Translations under genes and position numbers: made by a program
Notes under the pieces: generated by a model
Told to the model about the DNA's origin: nothing
Database searches by the model: none
Seen by the model: the letters and a program-made list of their open reading frames with translations, nothing else
Part shown: one piece after another, positions 8,076 through 17,672 of the stretch
Position numbering within the stretch: the first letter of the stretch is position 1
Layout: every line of letters starts with the position of its first letter
DNA from: Pedobacter frigidisoli
GTDB lineage: Bacteria; Bacteroidota; Bacteroidia; Sphingobacteriales; Sphingobacteriaceae
Length of the DNA stretch: 64,000 nt
Direction: 5' to 3'
Assembly (NCBI RefSeq): GCF_004331675.1
Contig: NZ_SJSN01000002.1
Span: 290,825 to 354,824 of the forward strand

Positions 8076-10969
8076 TGAAAATCAGATTTAGAAGTGGTTT
8101 AAAAATGAATTGTTGGTGTAACAGTTTAGTTGTACGTGAGGACACGTACCACGGCCTTATGCCTTGGTTCGTGTCTCCACGAACCAAACAATTTAGCCTT
8201 AAACAGCTAATACTCTTATTGTGTTTAACATCGATGTTTTTTGCTACAAAGGCACAAGAAACAGAACGATTAATGTTATCGGGAACCGGAAATGATAATA
8301 CCGTAAATTGGGATTTCTTTTGTACAGACGGTGCAAATTCGGGTAAGTGGAGCACTATTCCAGTTCCATCAAACTGGGAATTACAAGGTTTCGGAAAATA
8401 CAATTACGGTTTTAATAAGGAAGAAAATAAGGGAAAAGAGCAAGGACTTTACAAATACAAATTTGCAATTCCGGCAGATTGGAAAAACCGAAAAATCAAT
8501 ATTGTTTTTGAGGGTTCGATGACAGATACAGAAGTTAAAATCAACGGAAAATCAGCCGGAGAAATCCATCAAGGTTCATTTTATGTTTTTAGTTACGATA
8601 TTTCAAAACTGATAAAGTTGGGTGGCGATAACTTATTGGAAGTAAAAGTTTCTAAGCATTCGGCCAATCAATCGGTTAATGAGGCGGAACGTAAAGCCGA
8701 TTTTTGGATTTTTGGTGGCATTTTCAGACCGGTTTTTTTAGAGGCTTTACCACAAACGCATATTGATAGAATTCAGATTGATGCAAAAGCTGATGGTAAT
8801 TTCAATGCTCAATTGGCTTACACAGGCGATGCTGATAAAGTAGAAGTGGAGCTTTTTGGTAAAGACGGAAAACGATTTGGCGATAGATTTACAAGTTCGA
8901 TTAAAAAAGGAACTCAAAAATTGATGTTGAATCATCAGTTTTCTAAACCCGAATTATGGTCTTCGGAGTTTCCAAATCTTTACAAGGCTACTTTCACTTT
9001 AATCAAAAACGGAAAGGAAATTCATCAGGTTTCTAAGAAGATTGGCTTTAGAACTATTGAAGTAAAAGAGCGTGATGGTGTTTATGTAAATGGCGTAAAA
9101 ATAAAATTCAAAGGTGTAAATCGTCATTCTTTTTATCCGTCGTCGGGCAGAACAACGAGCAAAAAAATCAGCGCAGCTGATGTATTGTTGATGAAAGAAA
9201 TGAATATGAATGCGGTTCGCATGTCGCATTATCCACCTGATGGGCACTTTTTGGATGTTTGCGATTCGCTGGGGTTATTTGTGATGGATGAACTCGCCGG
9301 CTGGCATGGAACTTACGACACGCCGACTGGAACAAAGTTGATGAAAGAAATGATGCTGAATGATGAAAATCATCCGTCGATTATATTTTGGGCAAATGGA
9401 AATGAGGGTGGGCATAATCGCGAACTCGACCATCTTTTCCCTGAAGAAGATATTCAGAAACGTTCTGTAATTCATCCGTGGGAAGTTTTTGGCGGATTTG
9501 AAACCACACATTACCGCGAGTTTAATTATGGAATCGGCAATTACGACCATGGACACAACATTTTAATGCCGACTGAATTTCTGCATGGTATGTGGGATGG
9601 CGGTCATGGCGCAGGGATTGAAGATTACTGGAATGCGATGTGGAATAATACGCAATCCGCTGGTGGCTTTCTTTGGGATTTTGCGGACCAGGCTGTAGTC
9701 CGTACCGATAAAAATGGTGAATTGGATACCGACGGAAATCATGGTCCTGATGGGATTGTTGGTCCTTATCACGAAAAAGAGGGCAGTTTCTTTACCATTA
9801 AAGAAGTTTGGAGTCCTGTTTTTGTTGAGAAAAGAGAAATGACCGCTGGCTTCGATGGTTCGTTTTTATTGGAAAATCGTTATGCTTTTACCAACCTTAA
9901 TCAATGCACTTTTGAATGGAAATTGAAGAAACTAAAATCAGGTGATGATTCTGATTTTAAAGCAGGAAAAGCAGATGCACCAAACATCAAACCTTTCGAA
10001 AAAGGGAAATTAAAAATCAATCTTCCGTCAGATTGGAGAAGTTTTGATGCACTTTATCTAACGATTAAGGATGTTTACGACAAAGAATTATTTACCTGGA
10101 GTTTCCCAATTGCTTTGCCTAAAGACGATGTGGAGAAAATTGTGGTAAAAACAGCTTCATCAAAAGTGATTTTAAAGGAAGATGCAAAGATGTATCAGGT
10201 AACTGCTAACGGCATCGATTTAACATTCGATAAAATAACCGGATTGTTGCAGCAGATTAAAAATGCTAAAGGCATAATTCCATTTTCGAATGGACCAATT
10301 TTACAAGAGGGCGTTAATAATTTTAAAAATTTTACAACGAAAATTGATGGCGAAAACTTAATTATTTCCTCCAAATTCGATAAAAAAGAAAGCTGGAATA
10401 CTTTACAATGGACAATTTATCCATCGGGTTGGTTAAAAATGGAAGTGAAATATTTTCCATCGGCCTACTTTACCACTTTCGTGGGATTGAATTTTACTTA
10501 TCCGGAAACTGAAATTAAAGCGGTAGAATATAAAGGAAACGGTCCTTACCGGGTTTGGAAAAACAGGATGAAAGGACAGCAGTTTGGCATCTGGAAAAAA
10601 GATTACAATAATTCTGCAACCGGTGAGCCGGCTTGGCAATATCCTGAATTTAAAGGTTATTATTCAAACATGTACTGGTGCGAATTTATCGGTAAGCAAC
10701 AATCGTTTAAGGTCTTAACCGATAGAGAAGACGTTTTTTTAAGATTATTTACACCGAAAAAATCGAAAGATACGGAATACGATAACATGAGCCCGACTTT
10801 CCCGAACGGAGATATTTCGTTTATGAATGGAATTTCGGCCATCGGTACGAAAACCCAAAAACCTGAAACAACTGGGCCAATGGGAATGAAAAATATTTAT
10901 TATGATTTTGATAAAGACCCAAGTAGGGCATTGGAAATGACATTGTATTTTGATTTTTCAGGGAAATAG
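8075..10969 (+). CDS. GH2-family glycosidase with repeat-derived N-terminus
   Basis: A 964-residue GH2 enzyme (beta-galactosidase/beta-glucuronidase class). The order is sugar-binding beta-sandwich, Ig-like domain, catalytic TIM barrel, C-terminal beta domains. The acid/base is E444 in GNEGG and the nucleophile E501 in PTEF. The start at 8075 overlaps the previous stop by one base. Between it and the hydrophobic core of the signal peptide (about residues 46-60) lies a translated copy of repeat family C (residues 19-37). An ATG inside the repeat (8159) is an alternative start that still gives a usable signal peptide. Substrate is probably a beta-linked galactose, glucuronate or arabinopyranose residue of pectin; this is inference. 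Confidence 0.85.
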   Translation: MKIRFRSGLKMNCWCNSLVVREDTYHGLMPWFVSPRTKQFSLKQLILLLCLTSMFFATKAQETERLMLSGTGNDNTVNWDFFCTDGANSGKWSTIPVPSNWELQGFGKYNYGFNKEENKGKEQGLYKYKFAIPADWKNRKINIVFEGSMTDTEVKINGKSAGEIHQGSFYVFSYDISKLIKLGGDNLLEVKVSKHSANQSVNEAERKADFWIFGGIFRPVFLEALPQTHIDRIQIDAKADGNFNAQLAYTGDADKVEVELFGKDGKRFGDRFTSSIKKGTQKLMLNHQFSKPELWSSEFPNLYKATFTLIKNGKEIHQVSKKIGFRTIEVKERDGVYVNGVKIKFKGVNRHSFYPSSGRTTSKKISAADVLLMKEMNMNAVRMSHYPPDGHFLDVCDSLGLFVMDELAGWHGTYDTPTGTKLMKEMMLNDENHPSIIFWANGNEGGHNRELDHLFPEEDIQKRSVIHPWEVFGGFETTHYREFNYGIGNYDHGHNILMPTEFLHGMWDGGHGAGIEDYWNAMWNNTQSAGGFLWDFADQAVVRTDKNGELDTDGNHGPDGIVGPYHEKEGSFFTIKEVWSPVFVEKREMTAGFDGSFLLENRYAFTNLNQCTFEWKLKKLKSGDDSDFKAGKADAPNIKPFEKGKLKINLPSDWRSFDALYLTIKDVYDKELFTWSFPIALPKDDVEKIVVKTASSKVILKEDAKMYQVTANGIDLTFDKITGLLQQIKNAKGIIPFSNGPILQEGVNNFKNFTTKIDGENLIISSKFDKKESWNTLQWTIYPSGWLKMEVKYFPSAYFTTFVGLNFTYPETEIKAVEYKGNGPYRVWKNRMKGQQFGIWKKDYNNSATGEPAWQYPEFKGYYSNMYWCEFIGKQQSFKVLTDREDVFLRLFTPKKSKDTEYDNMSPTFPNGDISFMNGISAIGTKTQKPETTGPMGMKNIYYDFDKDPSRALEMTLYFDFSGK
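8131..8184. repeat. Repeat family C, full copy, inside a coding region
   Basis: There are two small perfect hairpins side by side: GTACGTG/CACGTAC with loop AGGA, and GGTTCGTG/CACGAACC with loop TCTC. The left and right halves are also inverted copies of each other, giving a nested palindrome. It lies in frame in the N-terminal region of the GH2 gene at 8075. Related copies occur at 18621-18680 (full), 13982-14008 and 22485-22514 (halves). Confidence 0.85.
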
Positions 10970-11243
10970 GTTTAACCGCAAAGAACACTAAGTTTTCGCA
11001 AAGTAAAGAAGATAGAGTTTTCTCGCTTTGAGGGGTTTGTCATTCTGAACATAGTGAAGAATCTCTAAAGGATGGAAAACTAAGCGTTAATAAATTACTG
11101 CCAAAACTAATAATTAGGCAGGTAAGGGCAGTGAATAAAAACTATCAGATGCTTCGTGCCTCAGCATGACTGCAAATGGGAAAAATAAAAAATAAAAGTA
11201 ATCAGTGTAATCACTTAATCGGTGTAATCAACCGCGAAGCGTA
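10970..11243. repeat. Gap with family F half copy and family A copy
   Basis: The gap starts with a family F-like stretch (10972-11010, GCAAAGAACACTAAG and a second GCAAAG), then a family A element at 11039-11170 (GTCATTCTGA to TCAGCATGAC). The right arm of this copy has diverged to a GCTTCGTGCC version. The 70 bases before the next ATG are AT-rich, with the repeated phrase AATCAGTGTAATCA / AATCGGTGTAATCA at about 11200-11231. Confidence 0.7.
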
Positions 11244-13979
11244 ATGAACATTAAAATCTACATAGCGATAATCAGTATTTGGCTACTACCATTTTCAAAA
11301 GTGGTTGCCCAAGTTTCGTTGCAAAATACCACCTGCGAGATGCTTGAAAACCCTTTAGGAATTGATGTTCAAAAACCTCGCTTGGCATGGCATATTATTT
11401 CGAAAGAAAGGAACGTGATGCAAACCGCTTATCAGGTTTTGGTTGCTTCTTCTTTAGAGAAATTAAATGCCAATAATGGCGATTTCTGGGATTCAGGAAA
11501 AGTGAATTCTGCTGAATCTATTCACCTAGCTTATGACGGAAAAGCATTGACAAGTCGTGTGAAAGCTTATTGGAAAGTTAAAGTTTGGACAACTGCTGGT
11601 CAGAGCGAGTGGTCGGGCAATAATTACTTTTCTATGGGTTTATTGTATTACAAAGATTGGCCAAAAGGTTGGATAGGTTTCGATAGGGCTTTTCCATGGG
11701 ATAATATTAAAACCGATTCCAGACTATCAGCAAGATATTTTAGAAAGGAATTTCAGAGTTCAAAAACCGTAATGTCTGCCACGGCAACTATTATCGGTTT
11801 GGGTTTATATGAGCTTTTTATTAATGGAAAAAAAGTTGGGGAGGATGTCTTGTCTCCATCGCCAACGGATTACACCAAGAATGTAAAATACAATACTTAT
11901 GACGTAACCGACTACATCCAAAATGGTAAAAATGCGGTAGGTGCGATTTTGGGTAACGGACGGTTCTTCGCCATGCGCCAAAATGAAAAGCCCTATAAAA
12001 TTAAAACATTTGGTTTTCCGAAAATGCTGATGAATATCAACATCGTTTATACAGATGGAACAACAGCAAATATAGATACCGATAACAGTTGGAAAGGCAC
12101 TGCTGATGGGCCAATCAGAACCAATAACGAATACGATGGTGAAGAATACGACGCGACCAAAGAAGTTTTAGGCTGGAATAAAGTTGGTTTCGATGATAGT
12201 AAATGGGCTAAAGCAGAATTTGTTCAGGAGCCGACTGGCGTTATCGAGGCGCAAATGAATGAAAATATGCGTGTGATGAATACGCTTAAACCATTGTCGA
12301 TTACCAAACTTTCAGGTGGAAGATTTATCTTGGATATGGGGCAAAACATGGTGGGTTGGTTGCAAATCAAAGTAAAAGGCTTAAAAGGAAAACAAATAAA
12401 AATGCGTTTTGCAGAATCTTTACAAGATAATGGAGAGCTTTTTACAGCCAATCTTCGAAACGCAAAATGTACTGATTTATACACTTTGAAAGGCGGAGAA
12501 CAGGAAACTTGGGAACCTACTTTTGCCTATCGGGGATTTAGATATGTAGAACTTTCAGGTTACACGTATCAACCATCAGTTAATGATTTCTTAGGTAAAA
12601 TGATTTACGACAATATTAAAACAGTTGGAACTTTCGAAACTTCGGATGCGCTAACCAATCAGATTTTTAAAAATGCCTGGTGGGGAATTGCGGGGAATTA
12701 TAAAGGTATTCCGATTGATTGTCCGCAGAGAAATGAGCGTATGCCTTGGCTTGGCGATAGAGGCGCCGTAGCTTATGGCGAAAGTTTCGTTTTTGATAAT
12801 GGCAGGTTTTATACAAAATGGTTGCAGGACATCAGAAATTCCCAAAAAGAAGATGGCGCTATACCTGATGTTGCCCCTGCTTTCTGGAGGTATTACAGCG
12901 ATAACATGACCTGGCCTGGCGCAATGCTTTTGGTTACGGAAATGGTTTACAAACAAACCGGCGATGTTTCTGCAGTGCGTGATAATTATCCGGCGATGAA
13001 AAAATGGCTCGCTTACATGCAATACCGCTACATGAAAGATTACATTTTAACCAAAGATAGTTATGGTGATTGGTGCATGCCACCGATTACGATTGAGTTT
13101 GGAAGAGGAAAAAGTGCAGATAAAAAATATCCGTCAGAACTGATTTCAACAGCTTATTACTATCATTTCACGCAGTTGATGATTCAATTCGCACAAGCAA
13201 TTGGTAATGAAGAGGATGTGAAAAATTATCAGGCTTTGGGAGATAAAATTAAGAACGCTTTCAACCAAAAATATTATAATGAGAAAGGTTGTTATGCCTC
13301 AAATGCCTTAACTGATAACATCATTCCGCTATATTTTGGCATAGTTCCGAAAGATAAGGTTGAGGGAGTTTTTAAAAATATTACTTACACCGTTGAGGTA
13401 ACCAATAAAGGTCATTTAAGCAACGGTTTGGTGGGTATTCAGTGGTTGATGCGCTGCTTGAATGAGTATGGCAGACCGGATTTGGCTTACACCGTTGCAA
13501 CTCAAAAAACATATCCGAGTTGGGGTTACATGGTGGATAACGGTGCAACAACGATTTGGGAACTTTGGAATGGCAACACCGCCGACCCGAAAATGAATTC
13601 GCAAAACCATGTAATGATGCTTGGTGATTTGTTAATCTGGTATTACGAAAATCTGGCAGGCATTAAATCAGAAAGTGCAGCTTTTAAGAAGATTATCATG
13701 AAACCTGAAATGATAAACAGATTGAATTCTGTAAATGCAAGCTACAATTCTGTTTACGGTTTGATAAAAAGCAGTTACACTAAAACTGTAAAAACATTCA
13801 ACTGGAATGTAACCATTCCACCAAACACAACGGCTTTGGTTTACATACCTGCAAATAATAAAAATGAGGTTTCAGAGAAATTGAAATCAATAAAAAATTT
13901 AAAATTTATAAAAATGGAGAATAATAGAGTGATTTATGAAGTTGGTTCGGGTGATTATTCGTTTGTGGTGGAGAAATAA
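11244..13979 (+). CDS. GH78 alpha-L-rhamnosidase
   Basis: The 911-residue protein has a signal peptide ending VVAQ, an N-terminal fibronectin-like domain (PRLAW, QTAYQVLVAS), beta-sandwich modules, and an (alpha/alpha)6 catalytic domain from about residue 455. The GH78 signature DCPQRNER spans 492-499 with E498 as probable general acid, and E773 in TTIWELW as general base. GH78 enzymes hydrolyse alpha-L-rhamnosides. It is flanked on both sides by family A repeats, so it may be a single-gene unit. Of the three GH78-type genes here this one has the most canonical active site. Confidence 0.9.
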   Translation: MNIKIYIAIISIWLLPFSKVVAQVSLQNTTCEMLENPLGIDVQKPRLAWHIISKERNVMQTAYQVLVASSLEKLNANNGDFWDSGKVNSAESIHLAYDGKALTSRVKAYWKVKVWTTAGQSEWSGNNYFSMGLLYYKDWPKGWIGFDRAFPWDNIKTDSRLSARYFRKEFQSSKTVMSATATIIGLGLYELFINGKKVGEDVLSPSPTDYTKNVKYNTYDVTDYIQNGKNAVGAILGNGRFFAMRQNEKPYKIKTFGFPKMLMNINIVYTDGTTANIDTDNSWKGTADGPIRTNNEYDGEEYDATKEVLGWNKVGFDDSKWAKAEFVQEPTGVIEAQMNENMRVMNTLKPLSITKLSGGRFILDMGQNMVGWLQIKVKGLKGKQIKMRFAESLQDNGELFTANLRNAKCTDLYTLKGGEQETWEPTFAYRGFRYVELSGYTYQPSVNDFLGKMIYDNIKTVGTFETSDALTNQIFKNAWWGIAGNYKGIPIDCPQRNERMPWLGDRGAVAYGESFVFDNGRFYTKWLQDIRNSQKEDGAIPDVAPAFWRYYSDNMTWPGAMLLVTEMVYKQTGDVSAVRDNYPAMKKWLAYMQYRYMKDYILTKDSYGDWCMPPITIEFGRGKSADKKYPSELISTAYYYHFTQLMIQFAQAIGNEEDVKNYQALGDKIKNAFNQKYYNEKGCYASNALTDNIIPLYFGIVPKDKVEGVFKNITYTVEVTNKGHLSNGLVGIQWLMRCLNEYGRPDLAYTVATQKTYPSWGYMVDNGATTIWELWNGNTADPKMNSQNHVMMLGDLLIWYYENLAGIKSESAAFKKIIMKPEMINRLNSVNASYNSVYGLIKSSYTKTVKTFNWNVTIPPNTTALVYIPANNKNEVSEKLKSIKNLKFIKMENNRVIYEVGSGDYSFVVEK

Positions 13980-14201
13980 ATGGTACGTGAGGACACGAAC
14001 CACGGCGGGCTCTGGGTTTGTCATTCTGAACGCAGTGAAGAATCTCCAGGCGATGGAAAACCACTGTAAATATACCGCCGAATTAGAATTGGCAGATTAA
14101 TTTTAGGACGTGCTAATCGGTTGCAGATTCTTCGTTGCTCTCAGAATGACAGCATTTTACCGACAGATTAAAAATGTTAAACCAATAATTAAAATACAAT
14201 T
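13980..14201. repeat. Gap with family C half copy and family A copy
   Basis: A C half-element (13982-14008, GTACGTGAGGACACGAACC) is directly followed by a full family A element at 14020-14150. The last 50 bases are AT-rich leader before the DUF3826 gene. Confidence 0.75.
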
Positions 14202-14867
14202 ATGAGAAAGATTTTAAAGCCATTTGTACTAATCACTTTACTGCTAACCACAGTAAATGTGTTCAGTCAAACAAAAGATGTTGTTGTAACTGAAGAAATT
14301 TTAACCAAAGCGAAAGAATTCGTTTCTGCATTAAATTTAACCGATGCCACGAGAAAAACTGTGGTCGAAAATGTCATTGCAGTTCATTTAACAACCGTTA
14401 GAGATTGGCATAACAACCATCCGGCATCAACAGTTCCTGATGGTATTAATCCGGTTACTGGAAATAAACTAAGCGATTTGGATAAACAAATCATCGCAGA
14501 TTCGGCTATGCCTGCTACTGTTCATCAATCTTTAATGGATGGTTTGAGGAAAAATTTATCTCCTGAACAAGTAGAAACCATTTTAGATAAATACACTATT
14601 GGTAAAGTGGATTTTACAATGAAAGGTTATAAAGCCATTGTTCCAGATTTAACCGCTGATGAAGAGGCAAAGATTTTAGGATTTTTGAAACAAGCAAGAG
14701 AGCAGGCCGTAGATTATAAAAACATGAAACAAATTTCTGCCATTTTTGAGATTTACAAAACAAAATCAGAGCAAATGCTAAATAACAACGGTCGCAGTTG
14801 GAGAGCGCTTTATAGTGCCTACACTAAAAAGATAAAAGAAGAAAAGGCTAATAAAGGAAAAAATTAA
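14202..14867 (+). CDS. DUF3826 secreted protein
   Basis: A 221-residue protein with a signal peptide (about 22 residues, ending VFSQ) and a mostly alpha-helical, charged body ending in a Lys-rich tail. It resembles the DUF3826 family, which occurs in Bacteroidetes pectin loci and has no known activity that I can name. Features that stand out are a RDWHNNHP block (about residues 65-72) and SPEQVETILDKYT, reminiscent of small helical periplasmic proteins that bind partners rather than catalyse. A repeat-rich gap follows before the propeller gene. Function unknown. Confidence 0.65.
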   Translation: MRKILKPFVLITLLLTTVNVFSQTKDVVVTEEILTKAKEFVSALNLTDATRKTVVENVIAVHLTTVRDWHNNHPASTVPDGINPVTGNKLSDLDKQIIADSAMPATVHQSLMDGLRKNLSPEQVETILDKYTIGKVDFTMKGYKAIVPDLTADEEAKILGFLKQAREQAVDYKNMKQISAIFEIYKTKSEQMLNNNGRSWRALYSAYTKKIKEEKANKGKN

Positions 14868-14878
14868 CTTCGCAATTT

Positions 14879-15010
14879 CCTCCCCCTGCCCCCTCCAAAG
14901 GGGGATAGCAAGGAGCAGGAAAATGCCTAATGTAAATTCGCTCTGTTGGGCACCTTGCTTTGTCCCCCTTTGGAGGGGGGAGCATAGAGATGTGTGTTGG
15001 GAGGGGGAGG
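14879..15010. repeat. Repeat family G, large inverted repeat
   Basis: A long imperfect inverted repeat: CCTCCCCCT at the left end pairs with AGGGGGAGG at the right end, and CCCTCCAAAGGGGGATAGCA pairs with GCTTTGTCCCCCTTTGGAGG inside. It occupies nearly all of the gap between the DUF3826 gene and the propeller gene. G-like smaller hairpins occur at 40652-40770 and near 56758. Confidence 0.8.
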
Positions 15011-15033
15011 ATTAATAATAAAATTTAATAATT

Positions 15034-16161
15034 ATGTTCAAAAATATTTTAACCATATCAATTGTCCTATTCGCTTTGAAAGCCAATGCACAAGTTGAAA
15101 AATGGCAAACGGGAGTCGTTAAGCAAGAATTTCTTTATGATAAGGCACCATTTCCATCGTGTCATTCTGCAACAATCGCCGAAACACCAACAGGTTTGGT
15201 GGCTTCGTATTTTGGTGGAACGAAAGAGCGTAATCCTGATGTAGAAATTTATATCAGTCGCTTTGTAGATGGAAAATGGTTGGCGCCAGTTTCTGTGGCA
15301 AATGGAATCCAATCCGATGGCAAAAGATTGCCAACCTGGAATCCTGTCTTATATCAGGTTCCAAGTGGAGATTTACTGTTATTTTACAAAATCGGGCCAA
15401 AACCATCTGAATGGTGGGGTTTGATGAAAACTTCGAAAGATGGCGGAATTACATGGTCTGACGCTACGAAACTGCCTGATGGTTACATTGGTCCCGTTAA
15501 AAACAAACCTGTTTTATTAAGCAATGGAAATCTTTTTGCTCCATCAAGCAAAGAGGGCGATGGTTGGAAAATTCATTTCGAGGTAACAAAAGATAACGGC
15601 AAAACTTGGAGAACGGTTGGACCTTTACCTGAAAATGGAATCAAAGCCATTCAACCCAGCATTTTACAACATGGAAACGGGAAACTTCAAATTTTAGCCA
15701 GAACTGCAAACAGAGCAATCGTAGAATCCTGGTCTGAAGATAATGGCGAAACGTGGTCAGCTTTAACGAAAACTTCTTTACCAAATAATAACTCCGGAAC
15801 GGATGCAGTAACCATGAAAGACGGTCGCCAGGTTTTGGTTTACAATCATGTTTTACCTCCCGGCGATTTAGCAAAAGGACCAAGAACGCCTTTAAATGTT
15901 TCAGTTTCCAAAGATGGCAAAAATTGGTCTGCGGCAGTAATTTTAGAAGATTCGCCAATTAGCCAATACTCTTATCCTGCAGTGATACAAACTTCTGATG
16001 GTATGTTGCACTTCATTTACACCTGGAGAAGAGAAAAAATTAAACACGTAGTTGTCGACCCGTCTAAGTTGAAATTGAAGAAAATAAAAAATGGTGTTTG
16101 GCCAAAGTTAAAAGGTTATGCAGCTCCGATTGTTAAAGAAACTAAGAGCGAAGAGCCATGA
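15034..16161 (+). CDS. Sialidase-like BNR/Asp-box propeller
   Basis: The 375-residue secreted protein (signal ending ANAQ) has four Asp-box turns of the S-x-D-x-G-x-T-W type (SKDGGITW, TKDNGKTW, SEDNGETW, SKDGKNW) and is a single six-bladed propeller. Bacteroidetes proteins of this shape are annotated as sialidase family, BNR_2. GH33 includes enzymes acting on Kdo and KDN, so an ulosonic acid in RG-II is a reasonable substrate guess. Its stop overlaps the next start by four bases (ATGA). Confidence 0.7.
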   Translation: MFKNILTISIVLFALKANAQVEKWQTGVVKQEFLYDKAPFPSCHSATIAETPTGLVASYFGGTKERNPDVEIYISRFVDGKWLAPVSVANGIQSDGKRLPTWNPVLYQVPSGDLLLFYKIGPKPSEWWGLMKTSKDGGITWSDATKLPDGYIGPVKNKPVLLSNGNLFAPSSKEGDGWKIHFEVTKDNGKTWRTVGPLPENGIKAIQPSILQHGNGKLQILARTANRAIVESWSEDNGETWSALTKTSLPNNNSGTDAVTMKDGRQVLVYNHVLPPGDLAKGPRTPLNVSVSKDGKNWSAAVILEDSPISQYSYPAVIQTSDGMLHFIYTWRREKIKHVVVDPSKLKLKKIKNGVWPKLKGYAAPIVKETKSEEP

Positions 16162-17669
16162 GATTAATCAAGAATTTTTTCTGTTCCTCGTCATTGCGAG
16201 GTACGAAGCAATCTCATTCTGCAAATTCAGGGGGCTTCAGCTCGCTTAAGCCCGACTTCGCAGCGATGACTAAGTATTTTTCAATGCTATTTTTCGTTTA
16301 CTTATCCTTAATTACCAACCTCTCCGCCCAAACCCAAAACACCGATAATCTCTACAAAAAGCCATTAACTGATGTTCTAAAAGAAATTCAAACCCGGTTT
16401 AAAGTCCAAATTAAATACTCTGAGCCGCAGGTGAAAGACAAGTGGGTAAACTGCGCAGATTGGCGTTTCAGAACTGATGTTGATGAAACACTTGCGAATG
16501 TACTCACACCTTTGGATATGAAAGTGAATAAAGAAAAGCCAGGAGTTTACAAGCTGAAAGAATACGAATATTATCGTTGGGAAGTTCAGGATGGCTGGGC
16601 TTACTTGGATACTTTGGCCACAAAATACCATGATAAAGCAAGTTGGGAAAAGCGCAAAGCAGAAATAAAACCCGAATTATATCAGGCTTTAATGTTATCG
16701 CCCTTGCCCGCAAAGCCAAACTCAAAACCAATTATTACAGCGAAAAGAGTTTTCGATGGCTATTCAGTTGAAAACATCGCCTTGGAAATTCTCCCGGGTG
16801 TTTGGATTAACGGCTCATTGTATAAACCGTTAAATGTAAAAGGTAAAATCCCAGTGGTTTTAAGTCCTGATGGACATTGGGAAAAGCAACGCTACAGGCC
16901 TGATTGCCAGCTTCGTTGCGCCACTATCGCCCGCATGGGTGCTATGGCTTTCAGTTACGATTTATTTGCCTGGGGCGAATCAATGCTTCAATTTAAATAT
17001 GAAGACCATCGCCGCAGTTTAGCGCAAACTGTTCAAACATTAGGTGGAATTAGAATTTTGGATTATTTCTCCTCATTAAAAGAAACCGATACAAGTAGAA
17101 TAGGCATCAGTGGTGGTTCAGGCGCAGGAAGTCATTCTATCTTAATGACCGCAATGGATGATAGAATCAAGCTAAGCGCACCGGTAGTTGCGATGTCCTC
17201 ATACTTTTATGGAGGTTGCCCATGTGAAAGCGGAATGCCTATTCATCAATGCGGAGGTGGAACAGATAACGTAGAATTGGCGGCAATGGCTGCACCACGA
17301 CCACAATTATTAGTTTCAGATGGAAGTGATTGGACAGCTCATACGCCGGAACATGATTTTACTTATCTGCAAAAAATGTACGGTTATTATGGAGTGCAAA
17401 ATAAAGTCGAAAATGTTCATCTTCCTGAAGAAAAGCATGATTTTGGTATCAACAAACGCATTGCGCTTTACGATTTTTTGATTAAGAATTTCAAACTCAA
17501 TAGCGCTGCCGTAAAGGATAAGTATGGTAAATACGATGAAAGTAAAGTAACCATCGAGAAAGAAAATGCCCTATATGTTTTCGGAGATAAAGGTGAAAAA
17601 CTCCCGAAAAATGCAGTTATGGGATTTGAAAATCTGGAGAAATTATTTCCGATAAACGCAACAAAATAG
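16158..17669 (+). CDS. Secreted alpha/beta-hydrolase (esterase) with N-terminal STN-like domain
   Basis: Two starts compete. ATG 16158 overlaps the previous stop (ATGA) but then translates a family B repeat (residues 14-37). ATG 16266, in the last bases of that repeat, gives a perfect signal peptide ending SAQT. The mature protein opens with a short domain (about residues 60-125 from 16158; DVLKEIQTRFKVQIKYSE, then TLANVLTPLDM) that looks like an STN module. The catalytic region is an acetylxylan-esterase-like alpha/beta-hydrolase with nucleophile S318 in GISGGSG and H427 in EKHDFG. Likely a carbohydrate esterase; the exact ester is unknown. Confidence 0.72.
   Translation: MRLIKNFFCSSSLRGTKQSHSANSGGFSSLKPDFAAMTKYFSMLFFVYLSLITNLSAQTQNTDNLYKKPLTDVLKEIQTRFKVQIKYSEPQVKDKWVNCADWRFRTDVDETLANVLTPLDMKVNKEKPGVYKLKEYEYYRWEVQDGWAYLDTLATKYHDKASWEKRKAEIKPELYQALMLSPLPAKPNSKPIITAKRVFDGYSVENIALEILPGVWINGSLYKPLNVKGKIPVVLSPDGHWEKQRYRPDCQLRCATIARMGAMAFSYDLFAWGESMLQFKYEDHRRSLAQTVQTLGGIRILDYFSSLKETDTSRIGISGGSGAGSHSILMTAMDDRIKLSAPVVAMSSYFYGGCPCESGMPIHQCGGGTDNVELAAMAAPRPQLLVSDGSDWTAHTPEHDFTYLQKMYGYYGVQNKVENVHLPEEKHDFGINKRIALYDFLIKNFKLNSAAVKDKYGKYDESKVTIEKENALYVFGDKGEKLPKNAVMGFENLEKLFPINATK
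16199..16270. repeat. Repeat family B copy at the 5' end of the esterase gene
   Basis: It begins CGTCATTGCGAGGTACGAAG and ends GCAGCGATGAC. It lies inside the frame opened at 16158. Its final ATGAC carries the alternative start codon at 16266. Confidence 0.8.
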
Positions 17670-17672
17670 ATT

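Noticed and set aside
12651..13022. 123-codon minus-strand frame inside the GH78 gene
   Set aside because: It is antisense to the conserved catalytic region of GH78 and shows no own promoter or domain.
15641..15958. 105-codon minus-strand frame inside the propeller gene
   Set aside because: It lies wholly opposite a well-supported plus-strand gene with Asp-boxes and has no family-like features.
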